This document shows, piece after piece, positions 51,578 through 60,524 of a DNA stretch of 64,000 nt. Location of the stretch: assembly GCA_033485155.1 (NCBI GenBank), contig JAWQJJ010000001.1:1-64000 (forward strand), in the 5' to 3' direction. Numbering within the stretch: position 1 is the first letter of the stretch; each line of letters starts with the position of its first letter. The position numbers and the translations under genes were made by a program. Origin of the DNA: Methanomassiliicoccus sp. (lineage in GTDB: Archaea > Thermoplasmatota > Thermoplasmata > Methanomassiliicoccales > Methanomassiliicoccaceae). The notes beneath the pieces are model-generated. The model did not search any database, had not been told where the DNA came from, and saw only the letters and a program-made list of their open reading frames with translations.

Positions 51578-52638
51578 CAGATCACCAGCAACTTCTTGAT
51601 AGCTTCGGGGTCCATCCCAGTGGCCTTGCCGCGGGCCACGATACGGATGTTGTCGACCTCGATCTTCTTTCTAATGACATAGTCGATGATGGGAAGAACG
51701 GACAACGGATAGAGGTGGGAGAACCTCTCCGCCTGCTTGGCCTGGTAAGCCTGCAGGCTTAGCATCACGTCGTTGAGGGAGCCGGTCTTCCTGGCCACCT
51801 CCAGTCCTTCCTTGATGTCCTCATAGAACTTCAGCTTGGTCAGCTCGTCGAGCATCTGCTCGAAGCTCTCGGCCGAGGACAGTCGGGTAAGCTCCTTCAT
51901 GTCCAGGTCATGCCCGCCCTCGATGAAGTAGGGGCGGATCTTGTCCGCGCTCAGCCCGGCCTGCTTGAGCTTGAGCAGAGTGCGAAGGTTGACGATGTCG
52001 ATCTCCCTCCGGATGTACCTGTGGAAAAGCGCGCGGGGCTTTCCCTTGGGGGGAACGGCCTCCAGCAGCTTCTCGTAGTAGTCCTTGTCGAGGTAATCCT
52101 CGATGGGCGCCAGGTTCCCGGTCTTCTCATAGTTCGTCAGGACCTCGTCGGGAACGGCGATGTCCTGCTTCTTGTGGACGGCGTCCAGAACCTCTTTGGG
52201 TCCGTCCATGGCCACCAGGGACAGGAGGTACTCCTCACTGAGGTTGCCCGCAGGGACGAGGTCCTCCTGTATCTCCTCGAGGCTAGCGTTAGAGAACTTG
52301 CCGCGCAGGATGGTCTTGATATTGACGTAATCCCACCGGCGAAGGTAGGCCGCCAGGATGGTCTTGAGATCACCCTCGCAGAAGTTGATGATGGTCCGGT
52401 AGGTGCGGGCCAGGTTCATGGAGGTGCCTAGCTCTATGAGGTTGACCCCCGAGTACTTGGACCCTAGCTCGGTCATCTCCGCTTTATACTCCGTCTCGCC
52501 CATGAACCTCCCGATCTCGTTGAGGTCCATCATCATCAACTTGGGGTAGTTGTCCTTGGTCAACAGCTGGGCCTTCTTGGCCTTGACCCTCGCCGTGGCA
52601 TAGGGGTAGTTACCCTTTCTGCGGCCTGATCCTAACAT
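51577..52638 (-). CDS. atpC: A-type ATP synthase subunit C
   Basis: A 353-residue subunit C (d-like), which couples the central stalk to the c-ring. The three-fold helical repeat is visible in LNEIGRFMGETEYKAEMTEL, then YLRRWDYVNIKTILRGKFSN, and FHRYIRREIDIVNLRTLLKL near residue 208. Between atpE and atpF, 15 nt after atpE. Confidence 0.94.
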   Translation of the reverse strand: MLGSGRRKGNYPYATARVKAKKAQLLTKDNYPKLMMMDLNEIGRFMGETEYKAEMTELGSKYSGVNLIELGTSMNLARTYRTIINFCEGDLKTILAAYLRRWDYVNIKTILRGKFSNASLEEIQEDLVPAGNLSEEYLLSLVAMDGPKEVLDAVHKKQDIAVPDEVLTNYEKTGNLAPIEDYLDKDYYEKLLEAVPPKGKPRALFHRYIRREIDIVNLRTLLKLKQAGLSADKIRPYFIEGGHDLDMKELTRLSSAESFEQMLDELTKLKFYEDIKEGLEVARKTGSLNDVMLSLQAYQAKQAERFSHLYPLSVLPIIDYVIRKKIEVDNIRIVARGKATGMDPEAIKKLLVI

Positions 52639-52653
52639 TTGTTCACCTAACGC

Positions 52654-53211
52654 TCACTCGAACAGCACGTTCGATATGTTCTTCATGTCCCGGTCCCAGA
52701 TGCTCTCCAGGATGGTCTTGAAACGGTAGTCCAGGCGGACGGTACCGTCCTCGTTCTCCAGGATCAGGCCGGAACCCATTTCGGTCTCGTTCAGGGAATC
52801 GCATCCCCGAAGTCCCGCCAGAAGGTCGGCCTCCCCCTTGGGGATGAAGACCTTGGGCTTATGGATGACCTTCTTGCCATCGGCCAAGATCTTCTTGTAG
52901 AGGGCAGACTTTTCCTTGGAATCCATCGTGGACAGCTCCCTGAGCATCTCCTCGAAGGTCCGGTTCAGGATGTCCTTCCTCTTGTTCAGCACGATCTTCT
53001 TAGCCTCCAGTTCAGCACTGGAGAGTTCCTGCCTCCTCATGCGCATGAGGCCGTCCTGGAGCTCCTTATCCTCTGTCTTCCGCATCTTGTCGATCCTTTG
53101 ATCGGCTTCCTGGAGGATCTTCGCTCTCTCCTTCTCAGCCTCCTGGACGCGCTGGTCGGCTTCCTTCCGCGCGTTATCCAGGATATCGTTGGCTACCTTA
53201 TCCAGTGCCAT
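52654..53211 (-). CDS. atpE: A-type ATP synthase subunit E (peripheral stalk)
   Basis: A 185-residue peripheral-stalk subunit. The N-terminal half is a coiled coil of Lys, Glu and Arg (ILDNARKEADQRVQEAEKER), and the globular C-terminus contains GSGLILENEDGTVRLDYRFK (125-165), the normal E domain. It pairs with subunit H. It follows atpK by 25 nt. Confidence 0.94.
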   Translation of the reverse strand: MALDKVANDILDNARKEADQRVQEAEKERAKILQEADQRIDKMRKTEDKELQDGLMRMRRQELSSAELEAKKIVLNKRKDILNRTFEEMLRELSTMDSKEKSALYKKILADGKKVIHKPKVFIPKGEADLLAGLRGCDSLNETEMGSGLILENEDGTVRLDYRFKTILESIWDRDMKNISNVLFE

Positions 53212-53236
53212 GAGCCAGCCTCTTTGCGCTGACTGC

Positions 53237-53470
53237 TCATCCCGACATGTTGAGCCAGAGCAGGATAGCTACGACCAGACCGAAGATAACGATGGTCTCG
53301 GGGATAACGGTCAGGATAAGGCCCTTACCGAACAGCTTCTCGTCCTCGGCCATCGCACCAACCGCGGCCGCACCGATGCTGGCCTCAGCAATAGCCGAGC
53401 CGACACCCGCCAGTCCGACGGCCAGTCCCGCACCAATCGCAACCAATCCTGCGCCTTCAGATACTACCAT
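53237..53470 (-). CDS. atpK: A-type ATP synthase subunit K (rotor c subunit)
   Basis: A 77-residue single-hairpin c subunit. Helix 1 is GLVAIGAGLAVGLAGVGSAI, the loop is AMAEDEKLFGK, and helix 2 carries the ion-binding carboxylate in VIPETIVIFGLVVAILL (Glu near residue 58). The 77-residue length shows a two-helix subunit, so the ring is of the small-hairpin type. Ion choice (H+ or Na+) cannot be read safely. AGGAG lies before the ATG at 53470. Confidence 0.95.
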   Translation of the reverse strand: MVVSEGAGLVAIGAGLAVGLAGVGSAIAEASIGAAAVGAMAEDEKLFGKGLILTVIPETIVIFGLVVAILLWLNMSG

Positions 53471-53473
53471 TTC

Positions 53474-55531
53474 TTATTCCTCCGTTGTATGCTTTCTTAT
53501 TACCCTGAGGGGGTTGAACTCCAGCCCGCCTCCTTCGTAAAATTTGTTGAATAGCTCGACGTACTGCAGCCTGATAGCGTGCAGACCGGCCGAGAGTATC
53601 GCCAGTATGAAGATCATCAGATGCCCGATGACGAACACCAGAAGTCCCAACACGAGCATAATGACATCGCCCGAAGACGCGATCAGCTCGATGGCGATAA
53701 AGTTGAAAGCCAGCGCCATGCCCGCCTTGGACATGCCGATAGCAATCAGCCTAGTATATGAGAGCACGTTGCTCATGACCTCGGGAAGTTCGATAATGGC
53801 CTTCCCGCCCTCGCCCTTGACCGCCATGACCAGGCCGATGACGATCAGCACTATGCCAACGACAAATGTGGGGTCAGTAAGGTTCGGGTCGTATCCACGG
53901 ATGAGCACGTTGATCATGAATATCAGAGCCACCAGGGCGAATCCGACCATGATCATTATCCACGAGAGCTTCTCCACCATGGCATGCTTCAACCCATGCC
54001 TGATGGTCTGGTTGTAGAACCCTAGGCATAGGCCGATGAGCAGGTGGACGACTCCGATCCACAGGCTGATGTAGAGAAGTATCTTCACTGAACCCAGCTT
54101 GGTATAGTAACCCAGCTGCAGTGCGAAGTCCCCGAAGTTGAACAGTACCCTGGGAATCTCGATCCCCAGAAGGGCGGACCATGAAAGCTCGGTGGCATGG
54201 GCCGCGTGGAACTCGATACCGAACATGTCACCGTAGAGGAAGAGCCCAAAGATGATGGACCAAATACCTCCGTAGAACAACATGGTGGCGATGCCCCTCC
54301 ACTCCTTGCTGGTGCACCTCTTCAAACCGAGGAAGCCGAGGATGGTGAAGGGAATTCCATATCCCACGTCCCCGACCATGAGGCCAAAGAACATGGGGAA
54401 GAAGATGGCCACCGTGATGGTGGGATCGATCTCGTTGTAACGAGGGGTGGAAAGTAATTTCGTGAAGAAGGTGAAACGATCCACGGTACGTTTGTGGCTC
54501 GTCTTTACAGGGGTCTCCTCGGACATGGGCACGGCTACCGCCTCGGCGGTGCTCAAGCCAGCCTCCATCTTCATCTCTTCCTCAGACTCGTGGACATCCA
54601 CTCTGGCCTTGTCCTCCAAGACCTCGATATAGATGTTGTCCTGGAACTTGTCGGAGAAGGCCTTCTTGACCTTGTCGACCTCTGCCGTTGGCACCCAGGC
54701 CTCGAGGACGAAGGCGTGCTCGGAAGCCCCCATTCTAAGGGGCAGCTCGGCCTTCTCCACCACGATGCTCAGATGCTCATCTGAGGCTAGGATAGTATTA
54801 GCGTACTTCTCCCGGAGCTGCTCGATGTTCTTCTCGACAGCCTCGAGCTCCTTCTCCAGACCGCTGATCTCGGTCTCCAGGGCGGAGGCGAGCTGCTCGG
54901 GCTTACCCGTTCCCTCAGGCACCGGGACCTCGGTGAAACCGTTCTGAACAAGGATGCGCTGGGCCTCGTCGGCCTTGGCCACGGGAACGAACGCGACGAT
55001 GAAATTACCATCGGGGTTGCTGAACAGCTCCATCTCCCCGCCCAAGGCCTCGTTGAGCTGGGCCTCAGGGTTGGTATGAACGTGACCGGCCATGACGTCG
55101 ATGTTCTGGTAGCCCTTGTACAACGCCAGGTCCAGGTCGATCGCCCGGAACGGCTCCAGAAGGGCCTTCTTGGACTGGGCCTCGGTGAGGCGGGCCTGCT
55201 TGGCGGCCTTGGAGGCGACAGTTCCCTGCATCTCGGTCTCGATCTGCTCGATTGAGGTGTCGATGGTCGGTGCGATCTTGCTGATCGGCACCTTCTCCTT
55301 GAACTCGGCCTCATCGACCTCGAGGTCCTTCTCCATGGAGCGAAGCTTCAGGAGCTTGTGGGATGCATCCGACGCTGCGGGGAGGGGTGACCCTAGGGAG
55401 AACCCTTCCTCGTCAGGGGAGAAATCGACCACGTGGACGTTCTCGAGCCCGTACAGGAGTTCGATGGAGGCTGGCAACCTGTCCTTGGTCCCTACGACCA
55501 AGATCTTACTCATTGGCTCCGGCAGCAGCAT
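53474..55531 (-). CDS. atpI: A-type ATP synthase subunit I (a subunit)
   Basis: A 685-residue membrane stator subunit. The soluble N-terminal half (to about residue 330) has two coiled-coil regions and alpha/beta lobes. The C-terminal half has about eight helices with IIELPEVMSNVLSYTRLIAIGMSKAGMA (in part), the helix carrying the conserved Arg of the ion channel. The ATG at 55531 (MLLPEPMSKI) overlaps atpH and is preceded by GAGAGGA; MSKILVVG at 55513 is the alternative. Confidence 0.95.
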   Translation of the reverse strand: MLLPEPMSKILVVGTKDRLPASIELLYGLENVHVVDFSPDEEGFSLGSPLPAASDASHKLLKLRSMEKDLEVDEAEFKEKVPISKIAPTIDTSIEQIETEMQGTVASKAAKQARLTEAQSKKALLEPFRAIDLDLALYKGYQNIDVMAGHVHTNPEAQLNEALGGEMELFSNPDGNFIVAFVPVAKADEAQRILVQNGFTEVPVPEGTGKPEQLASALETEISGLEKELEAVEKNIEQLREKYANTILASDEHLSIVVEKAELPLRMGASEHAFVLEAWVPTAEVDKVKKAFSDKFQDNIYIEVLEDKARVDVHESEEEMKMEAGLSTAEAVAVPMSEETPVKTSHKRTVDRFTFFTKLLSTPRYNEIDPTITVAIFFPMFFGLMVGDVGYGIPFTILGFLGLKRCTSKEWRGIATMLFYGGIWSIIFGLFLYGDMFGIEFHAAHATELSWSALLGIEIPRVLFNFGDFALQLGYYTKLGSVKILLYISLWIGVVHLLIGLCLGFYNQTIRHGLKHAMVEKLSWIMIMVGFALVALIFMINVLIRGYDPNLTDPTFVVGIVLIVIGLVMAVKGEGGKAIIELPEVMSNVLSYTRLIAIGMSKAGMALAFNFIAIELIASSGDVIMLVLGLLVFVIGHLMIFILAILSAGLHAIRLQYVELFNKFYEGGGLEFNPLRVIRKHTTEE

Positions 55532-55850
55532 CTAATGTCCTCTCGAAGCTTTTTTTGATCATGAGCTTTGCTTTGGGTATCCGATCGCTGGCTTTAGCGT
55601 CGATCTTGGCGGCCTCGTCCCTGCCCTTGGCGAGCAGCTCTTCCCGCTGTGCGGAAAGCGCCTTTCTCTCTTGAGCGAGGGCGGATTCGGTCTTGGCGCG
55701 AAGGTCCTGTTCGGCCTTCTGCGACCTATCCACGGCCTCCCTGCGAGCGGCAGCAATAATGCTCCTTTGCTTCTCGTCTGCCTGCTCGAGCGTCTGCTTA
55801 GCCTTGGCTTCAGCGTCTTTTACTTGGAGAAGTGTTTCAGCTTTGCCCAC
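55506..55850 (-). CDS. atpH: A-type ATP synthase subunit H (peripheral stalk)
   Basis: A 114-residue coiled-coil subunit pairing with subunit E. The GTG at 55850 begins MGKAETLLQVKDAEAKAKQ; GGGGAGAG lies five bases upstream. The frame is open for 80 more codons upstream, but a TATA box at 55888-55899 falls within that extension, so the shorter start is favoured. It heads the ATP synthase operon and overlaps atpI by 26 bases. Confidence 0.88.
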   Translation of the reverse strand: MGKAETLLQVKDAEAKAKQTLEQADEKQRSIIAAARREAVDRSQKAEQDLRAKTESALAQERKALSAQREELLAKGRDEAAKIDAKASDRIPKAKLMIKKSFERTLDAAAGANE

Positions 55851-55887
55851 AGAACTCTCCCCGGAAGGTTTCTTCAGTATTGCCTCA

Positions 55888-55899
55888 TGATATTTAAAG
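55888..55899 (-). promoter_or_regulatory. TATA box of the ATP synthase operon
   Basis: CTTTAAATATC on the minus strand. A transcript beginning near 55868 would have an 18-nt leader containing GGGGAGAG and then the GTG of atpH, driving all nine subunit genes. Confidence 0.7.
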
Positions 55900-56001
55900 T
55901 GTTGTGAAATCACCTGCTGGCTTATGTCCAGCCAGGCCATTTTTTCCTGATAACGTAGATGTAAAAAATGAGGGTTAACAATGAGCCAGGTTAAGCTCTG
56001 T

Positions 56002-56499
56002 TTACTCCGTCGCCGATTCCGTCCCTTCCGGTGGAACGTAACGCCGTACGACCACACCGCTCTCGTCGAGCACCTTGCGGGAGAGCTCATCGACGTAATC
56101 GTCCTTGTATACGATCTCCCGGATGCCGGCGTTGACTAGGATCTTGGCGCACATCACGCAGGGGAAGTTCGTGGTGTAGATGACGGAGTCCTTGATGCTG
56201 ACTCCGAAGTACGCGGCCTGGATGACTGCGTTCTGCTCTGCGTGGACTCCCCGGCACAGCTCATGGCGGGTGCCTGACTGGATGTGGTTCTGCAACCGGA
56301 CACATCCGACCTCCGCACAATGCCTTAGCCCCTTGGGCGCGCCGTTGTAACCGGTGGTGAGGACCCTCTTCTCCTTGACCACCACTGCCCCGACTTTGCG
56401 TCTCAGGCAGGTCGATCGGGTGGCCACCAGTTCAGCCATTCGCATGAAATAGGTGTCATTGTCCGGCCGGTCCATGGTCGGCCATTTCCACCCTGACAT
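56002..56499 (-). CDS. dCMP/cytidine deaminase (ComEB type)
   Basis: A 165-residue deoxycytidylate deaminase-like zinc enzyme. [20 protein letters not shown] near residue 34, VHAEQNA with the proton-shuttling Glu near residue 86, and [13 protein letters not shown] near residue 112 are the zinc and catalytic motifs. It converts dCMP to dUMP in thymidylate supply. The C-terminal tail ([15 protein letters not shown]) is as in archaeal members. It is divergent from the signal peptidase gene. Confidence 0.9.
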   Translation of the reverse strand: MSGWKWPTMDRPDNDTYFMRMAELVATRSTCLRRKVGAVVVKEKRVLTTGYNGAPKGLRHCAEVGCVRLQNHIQSGTRHELCRGVHAEQNAVIQAAYFGVSIKDSVIYTTNFPCVMCAKILVNAGIREIVYKDDYVDELSRKVLDESGVVVRRYVPPEGTESATE

Positions 56500-56575
56500 A
56501 TCTAACTTGCTCTTCCTCTAACGCAAAGGACGCCAGATGCGATCCGGTTCCTAAGACTATTATAGTGTCTTCTGC

Positions 56576-57466
56576 ATGTGTGACCTCGTGCCATCCACCC
56601 AGAGAGGTCCTAGGTATTGGTGGTCGAGGCTCAAGCCGTTCATCATCGCCCCGGTGGTCTTCATCATTATCGTGGGCGGCATCTTCGCCTACAGCGGGGT
56701 ATGGCCCCCCATGGTGGTCATCGAGTCGAAGAGCATGCAGCATGCCGATACCAGCTCGATCGGGGTGATTGACACCGGGGACATCGTGGTGGTCAAGAGC
56801 GTTGGGTCCACAGATGACGTGGTCACCTACCTCGAGGGAATGGTCACCGGCCACTCCACTTACGGTGAGCCAGGTGACGTGGTCATCTATTACAAGGCGG
56901 GAATGAGCAAACCCATCATCCACCGGGCCATCTGCGAGCTCGTCTACAACTCGACCGGTGGGGGGTTCGACATCCCCGATCTGGCCAAGGTGCCGGCCTC
57001 GATGTGGTCGGTGCCCGGGGAGGCTCAAGAGTGGTGGAACCTCAAAGACACCGTGGAATTGTACGGCATCGGGTATGCCAACGCCACCGTGACCATCGAC
57101 CTGGGAGCAATGCTCGACTACATGACCTCACCCGGGTATTCCGGAGAGGTGCATGGCGGCCTCGTCACCATGGGCGACAATAACTTCTACATCGGCCCCA
57201 ATGGCACAGTCATCGGCAAGTACGACCAGAAGTGGATAAGTGCGGTGAAAGAGCCAATAAAGGACGATTGGATCGTAGGTAAGGCCCGGGGTGAGCTGCC
57301 GTGGTTCGGCCTCCTCAAGCTGTACGCCACCGGCACCGCGCCCTCCTATACGCCGGAGAACAGTAAGGTCAACCTCATCATGTCCCTGGCCCTCATCATC
57401 ACCATCCCCATCGCCGTGGACGTGATCGCCGCGGTGATGAAGAAAAGGTCGAAGCGGGGGAAGTGA
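56576..57466 (+). CDS. signal peptidase I, archaeal S26B type, with a long insert
   Basis: A 296-residue signal peptidase with an N-terminal helix (residues 24-43) and a C-terminal helix (268-286). The catalytic Ser is in ESKSMQH, the His in IIHRAI, and the Asp in TMGDNN, the Ser-His-Asp set of archaeal and ER enzymes. About 100 residues separate the IHRAI and TMGDNN motifs, much more than in simple members; that insert contains a VELYGIGYANATVTIDLG beta segment. It removes signal peptides from secreted proteins such as the surface proteins in this window. Confidence 0.85.
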   Translation: MCDLVPSTQRGPRYWWSRLKPFIIAPVVFIIIVGGIFAYSGVWPPMVVIESKSMQHADTSSIGVIDTGDIVVVKSVGSTDDVVTYLEGMVTGHSTYGEPGDVVIYYKAGMSKPIIHRAICELVYNSTGGGFDIPDLAKVPASMWSVPGEAQEWWNLKDTVELYGIGYANATVTIDLGAMLDYMTSPGYSGEVHGGLVTMGDNNFYIGPNGTVIGKYDQKWISAVKEPIKDDWIVGKARGELPWFGLLKLYATGTAPSYTPENSKVNLIMSLALIITIPIAVDVIAAVMKKRSKRGK

Positions 57467-57485
57467 CCGGGAAAGACGGGCCCGC

Positions 57486-58721
57486 CTAGATCAGGGTGGT
57501 CTGGTTCTTGGGCCGGTAGTTCTTGATGGCCTGCAGGATCTCATCGTCCTCGAGGATCTTCTTAGTCTCCACCCTCGGTACCGAGGACTCGATCTCCTTG
57601 GTCCGCCCGCCCCGACCGAACGATTTGACCCGGGCGTGTATGATCCCCAACATGTCCAGCTCAGAAATGAGGTCGGTGACACGGCGCTGTGTTAGGACGG
57701 TGACCCCAACCATCTGGCTAAGCTCCCGGTAGGTCTCGTAGACGTCCCCGGTGGTAAGCCTGCCGTCCCCCCGCTCCTCGTTAAGGAGGATGCTCATGAG
57801 GACCAGCTTTGACTGGGTAGGAAGCGTACGGATGGCTTCGGTTACACAATCCAGTTCGATCTTGTTCTTGGCCTTGTAGACGTGGGCCTCGGTGACCTTG
57901 TCGTCGCCGTTGCGTTCGGCGATCTCGGCCGCCACCCGCAGTAGGTCAAGCGCGCGTCTGGCATCCCCATGCTCCTGCGCCGCGAGGGCCGAGCACAGCG
58001 GCGCCACGCCAGGATCGACGACCCCGCTGAAGAAGGCCAAATCGGAGCGTTGGTTGAGAATGTCCCGGAGCTGCTCGGCGTTGTAGGGAGGAAAGACCAT
58101 CTTTTCCTCACCGAGGCGGCTCTTGACCCTGGGGTCCAAAAATTCGGTGAACTTCAGGTCGTTGGAGATGCCGATGAGCGATACCTTGGCCCGCTGAAGA
58201 TCGTCATTGATCCTAGACAAGTGGTAGAGCACGTCGTCCCCGGATTTGTATACCAGCTTGTCGATCTCATCGAGCACTAAAATCACTACGCGGTTGGTCT
58301 CGTCGATCTTCTCTCGCAGGATGTTGTACACCCGTTCGGTGCTCCACCCGGTGAAGGGGATTCGCTCGTTGAAATCGCCGATGAACATGTTACCGATGTT
58401 CTGCAGGACACCATATTGGGTATCCACGACCTCACAGTTCATGTAGAGATAGGTCACCCGGTTGAACTGGGAATCGGCTTTCTGGATTTCCTTTCCGAGA
58501 TACTTCACTGAGGCAGTCTTTCCCGTCCCGGTCTTGCCAAATATGAGCACATTGGAGGGGCGGTCGCCCCGCAACGCGGTCACCAAAATGGAAGCAAGCT
58601 GGTTGATCTGTTCCTTGCGATGGGGAAGCTCGTCCGGAATGTAGGATGGACGGAGGATCTCACGATTGCGCTGGAATATCTTCTTCGAGTTTAGATACGG
58701 TTGGAATATGCTTTCGTCCAG
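57486..58721 (-). CDS. Orc1/Cdc6 replication initiator
   Basis: A 411-residue initiator. The Walker A motif GKTGTGKT is near residue 62, Walker B VILVLDEIDKL near residue 145, and a winged helix follows (TQRRVTDLISELDMLGIIHA near residue 360). The conserved N-terminus (IFQRNREILRPSYIPDELPH) lies upstream of the first TTG (58586), so that start is too short. No ATG, GTG or TTG occurs between there and the stop at 58761-58763. The only near-cognate codon with a ribosome site is CTG at 58721, preceded six bases earlier by GGGGGA. The gene is next to the putative origin and binds its ORB repeats. Confidence 0.85.
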   Translation of the reverse strand: MDESIFQPYLNSKKIFQRNREILRPSYIPDELPHRKEQINQLASILVTALRGDRPSNVLIFGKTGTGKTASVKYLGKEIQKADSQFNRVTYLYMNCEVVDTQYGVLQNIGNMFIGDFNERIPFTGWSTERVYNILREKIDETNRVVILVLDEIDKLVYKSGDDVLYHLSRINDDLQRAKVSLIGISNDLKFTEFLDPRVKSRLGEEKMVFPPYNAEQLRDILNQRSDLAFFSGVVDPGVAPLCSALAAQEHGDARRALDLLRVAAEIAERNGDDKVTEAHVYKAKNKIELDCVTEAIRTLPTQSKLVLMSILLNEERGDGRLTTGDVYETYRELSQMVGVTVLTQRRVTDLISELDMLGIIHARVKSFGRGGRTKEIESSVPRVETKKILEDDEILQAIKNYRPKNQTTLI

Positions 58722-58754
58722 GTGTTTTCCCCCGTTTTGAAAAAGGTTCCGGCC

Positions 58755-58776
58755 GACCCCTTAATTTCCATTGGAA
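58755..58776 (-). repeat. ORB-like repeat A
   Basis: On the minus strand TTCCAATGGAAAT is followed after three bases (TAA) by GGGGTC. TTTCCATTGGAAA is also a perfect palindrome here (58765-58777). It matches 19 of 22 bases of repeat C and has the origin-recognition-box pattern of a palindrome followed by a G-tract. Confidence 0.75.
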
Positions 58777-58889
58777 AGCGGTCGGGGCCTTATCATTGGT
58801 CAAATATAGGAGGGGTATAATTTAGTTTTTCTAGTGAATGCGTCCAGCCCGTAACAGGCTATTTTTGGACAGAGCGGCAAGAGGACCCC

Positions 58890-58911
58890 CACCCCTTCAT
58901 TTCCATTGGAG
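58890..58911 (-). repeat. ORB-like repeat B
   Basis: On the minus strand CTCCAATGGAAAT is followed after three bases (GAA) by GGGGTG and then more G residues. It matches repeat A at 19 of 22 bases. It has the same orientation as repeat A and is 135 bases from it. Confidence 0.7.
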
Positions 58912-59055
58912 ATAACATTAGTGCACCCGTCCCATCGGAAGGGGTGGTTAAAAATCATACTGGACGTGCGCGATGATTTTTGTTGAGAATGGTCGAAGGG
59001 TGACCGGTGCAAGTGCGGGTGCAGAAAAAAAAGTGTCGATGGGCGTGGACGAAAA

Positions 59056-60429
59056 ATGGAAATGAAACAGAGAATGAGAGACGAAGGAAATTTTAAAAAA
59101 AGAGAGAGTAGAGAAGGACAATATACTTACGTTATATATAGTAAAGAAAAGGAAGGAAAAAAGTTGAAAAAAGAAGATTCTAGAGGGAATGAAATTCCGG
59201 TTGGAATCGTAACCTTGGACGAGGATCTACCGGAGCTCGAGGAACTTGCCCGTTCTGCCGGATACGATGTGCTCTTCGAGATAATTCAAAAACGAAACCA
59301 TCCCAATAGCAAGACATTCGTGGGGAAAGGAAAATTGGAAGAGGTCAAAGAAACCCTCGCTAAGCGTTCCGTTCCCGTTCTATTGTTCAATGGGGAGCTC
59401 AAACCTTCCCAACATTACTTACTGGAGAGTGAACTGGGAGTGGAATGCGTCGACCGCATCCGTCTCGTACTCAATATATTCTCCACCAGAGCATCATCCA
59501 GGGAGTCCCAGCTCCAGGTTCTGAGAGCCAAGCTGATCTACGAGATACCCCTCCTCCGTGAATGGATCCACAATGCCAAGGCCGGCGAGCACCCTGGCTT
59601 CCTCGGCGGCGGCGCTTACGAGACCGATGCGTATTATGAGCTTATCAGGCGCCAGCTCAGCCGCATTGACGGTGAGCTTCAGAAGCTCGACGTCAACCAC
59701 AGTCTCAGGAGGCAGCAGCGACGCAAGAGAGGGTTCAGCACCGTCGCCATTGCCGGTTACACTAACGCCGGCAAATCATCCCTTCTCAATGCCCTGACCT
59801 CAGAGAAGGTCCTGGTAGAGGATCGTCTGTTCTCGACACTGGCCACGACCACCGGACGTCTCGAAGGAGAGAACAAACCAATCCTCATCACTGACACCAT
59901 AGGCTTCCTGGGAAACCTCCCTCATTTCCTCATCGAATCCTTCAAGAGTACCATCGACGAGGTCTATTTTGCCGATTTGGTCATCCTGGTGATAGACGCG
60001 TCCGATTCAGTGGACGAGGTCAGACGGAAGATCGAGACCTCCCGGGACATACTTTTCCCGGAGGTGGACGCATCTTCGATCATCATTGTTCTCAATAAGC
60101 TGGATTGCGCTGACGAGCTTCCCAAGAAGAGGGCCCTAGCCGCGGAAATATTACCGGCCAGAGACATACTGGCAACCTCAGTCCGTACCGGGAACGGGAT
60201 CAAGATCCTGCACGACGTCATCTCTTCCACCTTCCAGTACCCGGTAGAGATGCGCTTCCGGCTTCCACATGGGGAGGGGGTGGAGCCCTTCCTCTCGTGG
60301 CTGCACTCGCGCACCGAAGTAGTGCAAGTGAAATATGATCAAGAAGTGGAAGTGCACCTTTTCTGTCAGGAGAAGGACCACGCCAACATAGTCAATAAAA
60401 TCGTCTCACTTGGTGGCCAGTCGGTCTGA
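59056..60429 (+). CDS. hflX: HflX-family GTPase
   Basis: A 457-residue HflX, a ribosome-associated GTPase that splits or repairs stalled ribosomes. The HflX-specific N-terminal domain (RNHPNSKTFVGKGKLEEVKE, then LKPSQHYLLESELGVECVDR) precedes the G domain: G1 GYTNAGKSSL near residue 235, G3 DTIGF and G4 NKLD. The first 50 codons are extremely A-rich, possibly because they lie in the origin's unwinding zone. Start chosen at the first ATG; internal starts are possible. Confidence 0.9.
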   Translation: MEMKQRMRDEGNFKKRESREGQYTYVIYSKEKEGKKLKKEDSRGNEIPVGIVTLDEDLPELEELARSAGYDVLFEIIQKRNHPNSKTFVGKGKLEEVKETLAKRSVPVLLFNGELKPSQHYLLESELGVECVDRIRLVLNIFSTRASSRESQLQVLRAKLIYEIPLLREWIHNAKAGEHPGFLGGGAYETDAYYELIRRQLSRIDGELQKLDVNHSLRRQQRRKRGFSTVAIAGYTNAGKSSLLNALTSEKVLVEDRLFSTLATTTGRLEGENKPILITDTIGFLGNLPHFLIESFKSTIDEVYFADLVILVIDASDSVDEVRRKIETSRDILFPEVDASSIIIVLNKLDCADELPKKRALAAEILPARDILATSVRTGNGIKILHDVISSTFQYPVEMRFRLPHGEGVEPFLSWLHSRTEVVQVKYDQEVEVHLFCQEKDHANIVNKIVSLGGQSV

Positions 60430-60502
60430 GACATTCACTGGAAAGGAACATCGGCGGCCTGAGTGAGCAGACCTGATAACAGACCCGGTACCGCTCGATT
60501 AG

Positions 60503-60524
60503 TTCCAGTGGAAATAGAGGGGTC
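60503..60524 (+). repeat. ORB-like repeat C
   Basis: TTCCAGTGGAAAT is followed after three bases (AGA) by GGGGTC, the closest match in the window to the archaeal origin-recognition-box pattern. It lies in the 109-nt gap between HflX and the next gene. A weaker related TTCACTGGAAA is at 60434-60444. Confidence 0.7.

Larger units (their letters stand above)
58740..59055. other. putative replication origin region
   Basis: The gap between orc1/cdc6 and HflX contains two ORB-like repeats (58755-58776 and 58890-58911), both on the minus strand, and AT-rich stretches (ATATAGGAGGGGTATAATTTA near 58805 in part, TTAAAAATCATA near 58948). The next coding DNA is also unusually A-rich. Such a layout beside Orc1/Cdc6 is typical of archaeal oriC. 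A third ORB-like repeat is downstream of HflX (60503-60524). Function is inferred from layout and motif. Confidence 0.7.

Noticed and set aside
58800-59012. 70-residue minus-strand frame in the origin region
   Set aside because: It crosses the repeats, has no ribosome site and its composition is that of non-coding DNA.
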